The notes under the pieces: model-generated
Database searches by the model: none
The model's input: only the letters and a program-made list of their open reading frames with translations
What the model was told of the DNA's origin: nothing
In this document: positions 59,749 through 64,000 of the stretch, in pieces
Layout of the letters: every line of letters starts with the position of its first letter
Numbering within the stretch: the stretch's first letter is position 1
Assembly: GCA_965230045.1 (NCBI GenBank)
Contig: OZ245940.1
Coordinates: 1,488,001 to 1,552,000 of the forward strand
DNA length: 64,000 nucleotides
Direction: 5' to 3'
Source of the DNA: G963662905 sp965230045
Lineage (GTDB): Bacteria > Bacteroidota > Bacteroidia > Bacteroidales > WRLA01
Program-made: the position numbers and the translations under genes

Positions 59749-61089
59749 ATGAATATCGCATTATGTCATTTTCGGATTGGTGAAACCGATGGTGTATCCC
59801 TGGAGATGCAAAAGTGGGAAAAAGCACTGGAGATGCTGGGACATAATGTGTTATATATTGCCGGAAATGAGGCAGATGTTGATGTGGAAGCGATTCCTGC
59901 CCTGCATTATAAAAATCCTGTGAATGAGAAAATCGTTGCCAATGCTTTTGGTGATGCACAAGATTATCCCAATACCGAAGCGCTTCAATCAGAGGTAGTA
60001 AAAATGGCTGTTGAAATTGAAGAAGCGCTCATCGGGATCATTGAAAAAAGGAAACCGGATTTAATTGTTCCTAATAATATCTTTTCTTTGGGCTGGAACC
60101 TGGCTGCAGGAATAGCCTTTTTTGAGGCTGCTGTTAAAACCGGTATCCGGGTTTTATGCCATCATCATGATTTTCACTGGGAACGTGATTTATATGCTTT
60201 TAGCGCATATGATTTTGTGAAGCAAATACTGCTCGATTATTTTCCGCCACGGCATCCAAATGTTAGCCATGTATGCATCAATAAATTGGCGCAAACGGAA
60301 TTGAAAAGGCGCTATGATATTGAAGCACAGGTAGTGCCCAATGTTTTTGATTTTGATAAAGTGCATTTCGAAACCGATCGTTATAACCGGAATATCCGAC
60401 TGGATTTTGATATAAAACCAGGCGATATTGTGTTTTTGCAGGCTACACGCATTGTAGAGCGCAAGGCCATCGAAATAGCTGTTGATTTTGTCAGTGTTTT
60501 TCAAAAGAGGAAAACTGAATTTATTGGAAATGAGCTATATAACGGGTGTGTTTTTTCTAAAGAAAATCGCATCATCCTCCTTTTGGCCGGGCAGTGCGAA
60601 TCGGCCGGATATTATAAAAGGCTGAAGGATATGGCCGAATCCAGGGAGGTTGATCTTCTGGATATCAGCCATAGGATTGGCAGAGAACGCAAGGGTGCAG
60701 GTACAGGAAAAATTTATTCCTTCTGGGACGCCTATCAAATTGCCGATTTTGTTACCTATCCAAGCATACTTGAAGGCTGGGGCAATCAGCTGCTCGAAGC
60801 ATTTGCTGCAAAATTGCCTGTAGCACTTTATGACTATCCGGTTTATCGCAGCGATATTGCCCCCTTTGGTTTTAAAGTGGTTTCGTTTGGTAGCAGTTAT
60901 ACATTAAAACATGATTTGGTGCGTGTGGATGCTGATCTGATCCGAAAATCGGTAGATGATAGCATCGCGCTCCTTTTTAAAAAGGAATTCAGGACAGAAT
61001 CGGTTGAATACAATTACCATATGGCCAATCAGCACCTGTCCGTGAAAAAGCTTTCACAAGAATTGGAAAACATCCTGGCTCATGAATGA
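59749..61089 (+). CDS. GT4-type glycosyltransferase
   Basis: 446 aa, GT-B fold. N-terminal ALCHFRIGETDGVSLEMQKWEKAL, then HHHDFHWERD and the nucleotide-sugar site SILEGWGNQLLEAFAAKLPVALYDYPVYRSD with the E-x7-E pattern of retaining GT4 enzymes. It resembles what I recall of mannosylglucosylglycerate synthase-like proteins, but the donor and acceptor cannot be fixed from sequence. A transferase inside a catabolic-looking operon is unexpected. It overlaps the phosphorylase gene by 8 bp. Confidence 0.82.
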   Translation: MNIALCHFRIGETDGVSLEMQKWEKALEMLGHNVLYIAGNEADVDVEAIPALHYKNPVNEKIVANAFGDAQDYPNTEALQSEVVKMAVEIEEALIGIIEKRKPDLIVPNNIFSLGWNLAAGIAFFEAAVKTGIRVLCHHHDFHWERDLYAFSAYDFVKQILLDYFPPRHPNVSHVCINKLAQTELKRRYDIEAQVVPNVFDFDKVHFETDRYNRNIRLDFDIKPGDIVFLQATRIVERKAIEIAVDFVSVFQKRKTEFIGNELYNGCVFSKENRIILLLAGQCESAGYYKRLKDMAESREVDLLDISHRIGRERKGAGTGKIYSFWDAYQIADFVTYPSILEGWGNQLLEAFAAKLPVALYDYPVYRSDIAPFGFKVVSFGSSYTLKHDLVRVDADLIRKSVDDSIALLFKKEFRTESVEYNYHMANQHLSVKKLSQELENILAHE

Positions 61090-62746
61090 TTTCAGTAAAT
61101 ATATCGAAAACCTTTATCCGCATAATGTGGCTGAATGCATGGAATCCGTTAGCTCGTTATTGACGCATTATAAAGAAGTGGTCAAGCCGCAGAGCAAGAG
61201 GCTTTCAAGCAGTGATATGGTTCTGATTGCATATGCAGATAGTTTTTTGGAAAAGAATAAAACGCCTCTGCAGAGCCTGAAAAGAGTGATGGATAAATAT
61301 CTTTTTGGCGCGCTGAACAGCATACATATTTTGCCTTTTTATCCATTTACATCGGATGATGGCTTTTCTGTTGTGGATTATAAAAAAGTGGAATCATCTT
61401 TCGGCGACTGGGATGATATTGAAAATCTGGGTAATTCGTATCAGCTGATGTTCGATGCAGTTATCAATCATATCTCCAAATCATCGGAATGGTTTCGTGG
61501 ATTTCAGAATGGTGATGAAGATTATGAAGGTTTTTTCATTTCTGAAGACCCGAATGATGAGCGCCTGAAAAGAGTGACACGTCCCAGAACTTTGCCGCTC
61601 TTACATCCCTTTTTGGTCAGAGGCAAAGAAGAATATATCTGGACCACTTTTTCTGAAGATCAGCTTGACCTGAATTATTCTAATTTTAAAGTGTTTTTGA
61701 GAGTGCTTGATGTACTTTTGTTTTATGTGGCCAATAATGCGCGTTTTATACGGCTTGATGCGGTTGCTTTTTTATGGAAAAAGCTGGGGACAGAATGCAT
61801 CCATCTCGATGAAACACATCAGATTATTAAAGCTTATCGGGCTATAATCAATGAATTGGCGCCACAATGTGTTTTTATTACTGAAACCAATGTGCCACAT
61901 CATGAGAATATTTCCTACTTCGGAAATGGAAATGATGAAGCTCACATGGTGTATAATTTCAGCTTACCGCCTTTGTTGGCGTACAGTGTTCATAAGCAGG
62001 ATGTTAAAGTATTGGCTCAATGGGCGGAATCTCTGAAACTTCCATCGGAGCATACTTGTTTTTTTAATTTTACGGCCAGCCACGATGGTATCGGACTACG
62101 ACCACTTACAGGCATTGTTTCAGATGATGAAATCCGTGCGCTGGCTCAAATTGCCCGGGATCATGGTGGGTTTGTCTCTGAAAAATCCAACCCTGATGGC
62201 ACAAAATCACCCTACGAACTGAATTGCAGTTATATCGACCTGATAACTCATCCAAATGAAAGTGATGAAATCAAAGCAAAACGCTTCTTGCTCACACAAT
62301 CGGTTATGCTGACTATGCCGGGCGTACCTGCCGTTTATTACCATTCGGTTTTTGGTTCAGTAAATGACCGGGAGGCTGCCCTAAGTTCAGGAATAAATCG
62401 CAGGATAAACAGGGCGAAACTTCAGATGGATCGTCTTGAAGAGGAGCTTAATGAGGTAAATAGTTTACGTTCTTTAGTTTACAGGAAATATATAGAATTA
62501 CTGAAAATCAGGAAATCAGAAGAAGTATTTGAGCCTTATGGTGAAGCAGGCTTTTTTGAAGATGAAGGACTGTTTGTGATCGAAAGGCGATTTGATGAAC
62601 GGAGTGTTTATTGTGTTCATAATTTCACTTCATCATCAAAAAACATCTCAAAATATCTGAATGGCACAAAAAATATTACTTGTGCAGGTGTACTGGATTC
62701 ACAGATGCTTAAATCTTTTTCTTTCATCTGGTTAGCTAAAAAATAA
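61082..62746 (+). CDS. GH13_18 sugar phosphorylase (sucrose/glucosylglycerate phosphorylase-like)
   Basis: 554 aa. TIM-barrel enzyme of the sucrose phosphorylase subfamily that splits a glucoside with phosphate to alpha-glucose 1-phosphate. Nucleophile Asp in FIRLDAVAFLWKKLGTECIH, acid/base Glu in VFITETNVPHHENISYFGNG, third Asp in NFTASHDGIGLRPL. The WKKLGT and NVPHHENISYFG segments fit the glucosylglycerate-phosphorylase branch (E. coli YcjM type) better than true sucrose phosphorylase, as far as I can judge. Neighbouring GH38 mannosidase and GT4 genes support a glycerate-glycoside substrate. Confidence 0.85.
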   Translation: MNDFSKYIENLYPHNVAECMESVSSLLTHYKEVVKPQSKRLSSSDMVLIAYADSFLEKNKTPLQSLKRVMDKYLFGALNSIHILPFYPFTSDDGFSVVDYKKVESSFGDWDDIENLGNSYQLMFDAVINHISKSSEWFRGFQNGDEDYEGFFISEDPNDERLKRVTRPRTLPLLHPFLVRGKEEYIWTTFSEDQLDLNYSNFKVFLRVLDVLLFYVANNARFIRLDAVAFLWKKLGTECIHLDETHQIIKAYRAIINELAPQCVFITETNVPHHENISYFGNGNDEAHMVYNFSLPPLLAYSVHKQDVKVLAQWAESLKLPSEHTCFFNFTASHDGIGLRPLTGIVSDDEIRALAQIARDHGGFVSEKSNPDGTKSPYELNCSYIDLITHPNESDEIKAKRFLLTQSVMLTMPGVPAVYYHSVFGSVNDREAALSSGINRRINRAKLQMDRLEEELNEVNSLRSLVYRKYIELLKIRKSEEVFEPYGEAGFFEDEGLFVIERRFDERSVYCVHNFTSSSKNISKYLNGTKNITCAGVLDSQMLKSFSFIWLAKK

Positions 62747-62751
62747 ATATT

Positions 62752-64000
62752 ATGAAAAAAACGGCGCATATAATTTCGCATACACACTGGGACAGGGAAT
62801 GGTATCTCAATAGCAAATATACCAACGAATGGCTGATTCCTTTTTTTGACAGCCTTTTTGCGATGTTTGAAAAAGAGCCGGATTACATCTTTGTGCTCGA
62901 TGGCCAAATGGCGATGGTGGAGGATTATTTCGAAGAGTTGGATAAAAATAATTATAACCTGAGCGAATATAAACGCAAAATCAGGAAGTATGTGAAGCAG
63001 AACAGGCTGTTCATTGGTCCTTATTACCTGCAGCCCGATTGGCAATTGCTCAGTGAAGAGTCGCTGGTGCGCAACCTGCTTTATGGGAATTTGGTCGCAA
63101 AAGAGTTTGGTGGCTCTATGAACGTTGGTTGGATGCTGGATAATTTCGGACAGATATCCCAAACGACACAAATTCATGATGGCTTTAACCTAAAAGGCTT
63201 ATATGTTTGGCGTGGCGTGGAAATGGATCCAGAGGATGTTCAGTCTGAATTTCTCTGGAAATCCCCCGATGGTACAGCCCTGCCTTCAATTTATCTGCTC
63301 GATAGCTATCGTAATGTAATGCGCCTGGCAGAACATAACGATATTATGAAAGATAGGGTGCATGATGAAATTAAAAAACTTACGCCATTTGCAACAACTT
63401 CCAACATCCTGCTGATGAATGGTTATGATCAGGAAATGGTGCCGGATGATATCCAACCCTATATTACAGATGGTAAAATGGATACCGATGAATTTCGGGT
63501 AATTCAGAGCAGTCCGCCTAAGTATATCGAAGATGTTATGCAGGAGAAACCAGAACTAAAAACCCTGGAAGGGGCTTTGTATAGCGGGCGGTTTATATCT
63601 GTTTTTCCGGGTGTGATGTCGGCACGTATGTACCTGAAACTGCAAAATGATGTGCAGCAAAAAATGCTGGAAAAAAAGGTCGAACCTTTGGCATCATTGG
63701 TCTGGTTGCTCGGCGGTGAATACGAAAAGACCCAAATCAGGGAAGCATGGAAAACCCTGCTGAAGAACCATCCACATGATAGTATTTGCGGTGTGAGTAT
63801 TGATGATGTGCATACCGATATGGAAAACCGCAGCCGTATCGTGAACCAGCTTACCCAATCTCTGACTGAGCAAAAATTACGGGAGCTATGCAGTTTGATT
63901 GATACTTCCACGGAAACCAATGATGAAGTGAAATTGGTTTTTAATACATCCTTGTTTCCCCGTTCGGAAAATGTTGACTTCGGGAAACAGAGCATTTTCG
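62752..64000 (+). CDS. GH38 alpha-mannosidase, MngB-like (3' end outside window)
   Basis: First 416 residues; the frame is open to the window edge. Zinc-binding start ISHTHWDREWYLN, VLDGQMAMVEDYF, nucleophile Asp in GWMLDNFGQISQTTQIHDGF, and the second zinc region NHPHDSICGVSIDDVH are all in GH38 order. Close in pattern to E. coli MngB, which removes mannose from 2-O-mannosyl-6-phosphoglycerate, rather than to lysosomal mannosidases. Starts 5 bp after the phosphorylase stop, so same operon. No signal peptide: cytoplasmic. Confidence 0.9.
   Translation, partial: MKKTAHIISHTHWDREWYLNSKYTNEWLIPFFDSLFAMFEKEPDYIFVLDGQMAMVEDYFEELDKNNYNLSEYKRKIRKYVKQNRLFIGPYYLQPDWQLLSEESLVRNLLYGNLVAKEFGGSMNVGWMLDNFGQISQTTQIHDGFNLKGLYVWRGVEMDPEDVQSEFLWKSPDGTALPSIYLLDSYRNVMRLAEHNDIMKDRVHDEIKKLTPFATTSNILLMNGYDQEMVPDDIQPYITDGKMDTDEFRVIQSSPPKYIEDVMQEKPELKTLEGALYSGRFISVFPGVMSARMYLKLQNDVQQKMLEKKVEPLASLVWLLGGEYEKTQIREAWKTLLKNHPHDSICGVSIDDVHTDMENRSRIVNQLTQSLTEQKLRELCSLIDTSTETNDEVKLVFNTSLFPRSENVDFGKQSIF

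Overview
The window comes from a Bacteroidota chromosome, most likely of the order Bacteroidales or a close relative. This is inferred from a fused MurF-alanine racemase, GldH, a HU-CCDC81/SPOR cell-surface protein, several proteins with C-terminal type IX secretion (T9SS) sorting domains, TonB receptors with carboxypeptidase-like N-terminal domains, a type III glutamine synthetase and weak Shine-Dalgarno sites. No rRNA, tRNA or CRISPR array was seen.

Layout. 0-7.5 kb: envelope and replication housekeeping (murF-alr, PBP1A, gldH, ricT-like, holB). 7.5-10.3 kb: a cysteine/histidine-rich secreted protein paired with a TonB receptor, probably for metal uptake. 10.8-21.1 kb: a cluster of T9SS-exported surface proteins, heavily remodelled. 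Two tandem paralogues lie side by side; one is split by an ISNCY-type insertion sequence (8-bp target duplication), and a large cysteine-protease-like/beta-helix protein is split by an ISAs1-family element (10-bp target duplication). Removing each IS in silico restores a perfect reading frame. 21.6-24.9 kb: ECF sigma factor, membrane anti-sigma-like protein, and a GIN-domain/beta-barrel surface protein. 25.1-26.4 kb: a DUF4143-type ATPase gene bracketed by near-identical hairpins. 26.5-33.2 kb: lepA, a lipoate ligase-like gene and three exported hydrolases. 33.3-38.7 kb: dispersed inverted-repeat elements, a sulfur-handling ArsR/rhodanese/TauE cluster with two matching operator palindromes, an M49-like metallopeptidase, an alkyltransferase-like protein and trmB. 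38.8-44.6 kb: an envelope SPOR protein, kdsB, a deoxynucleoside kinase, a GH3-family protein and ispE. 44.7-47.1 kb: a second ECF sigma/membrane protein/repeat surface protein cassette. 47.5-49.8 kb: an AT-rich two-gene cassette (HNH endonuclease plus AlbA-type regulator). 49.9-53.6 kb: glnN and a T9SS cargo. 53.7-64 kb: a carbohydrate or compatible-solute locus: LacI regulator, TonB receptor, sodium-solute symporter, GT4 glycosyltransferase, GH13_18 phosphorylase and the start of a GH38 mannosidase.

How the genes work together. The 53.7-64 kb block reads as a complete import and breakdown route for a mannose/glucose-containing glycoside, with a perfect 16-bp LacI-type palindrome in the divergent promoter. 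A mannosylglycerate or mannosylglucosylglycerate substrate is a reasonable hypothesis. The 33.7-35.6 kb block reads as a sulfane-sulfur responsive regulon. The two sigma cassettes share the same plan: sigma factor, membrane partner, exported beta-rich protein. The most unusual material is the damaged surface-protein cluster, a small dispersed repeat family (three copies seen), the hairpin-flanked ATPase and the HNH/AlbA pair.
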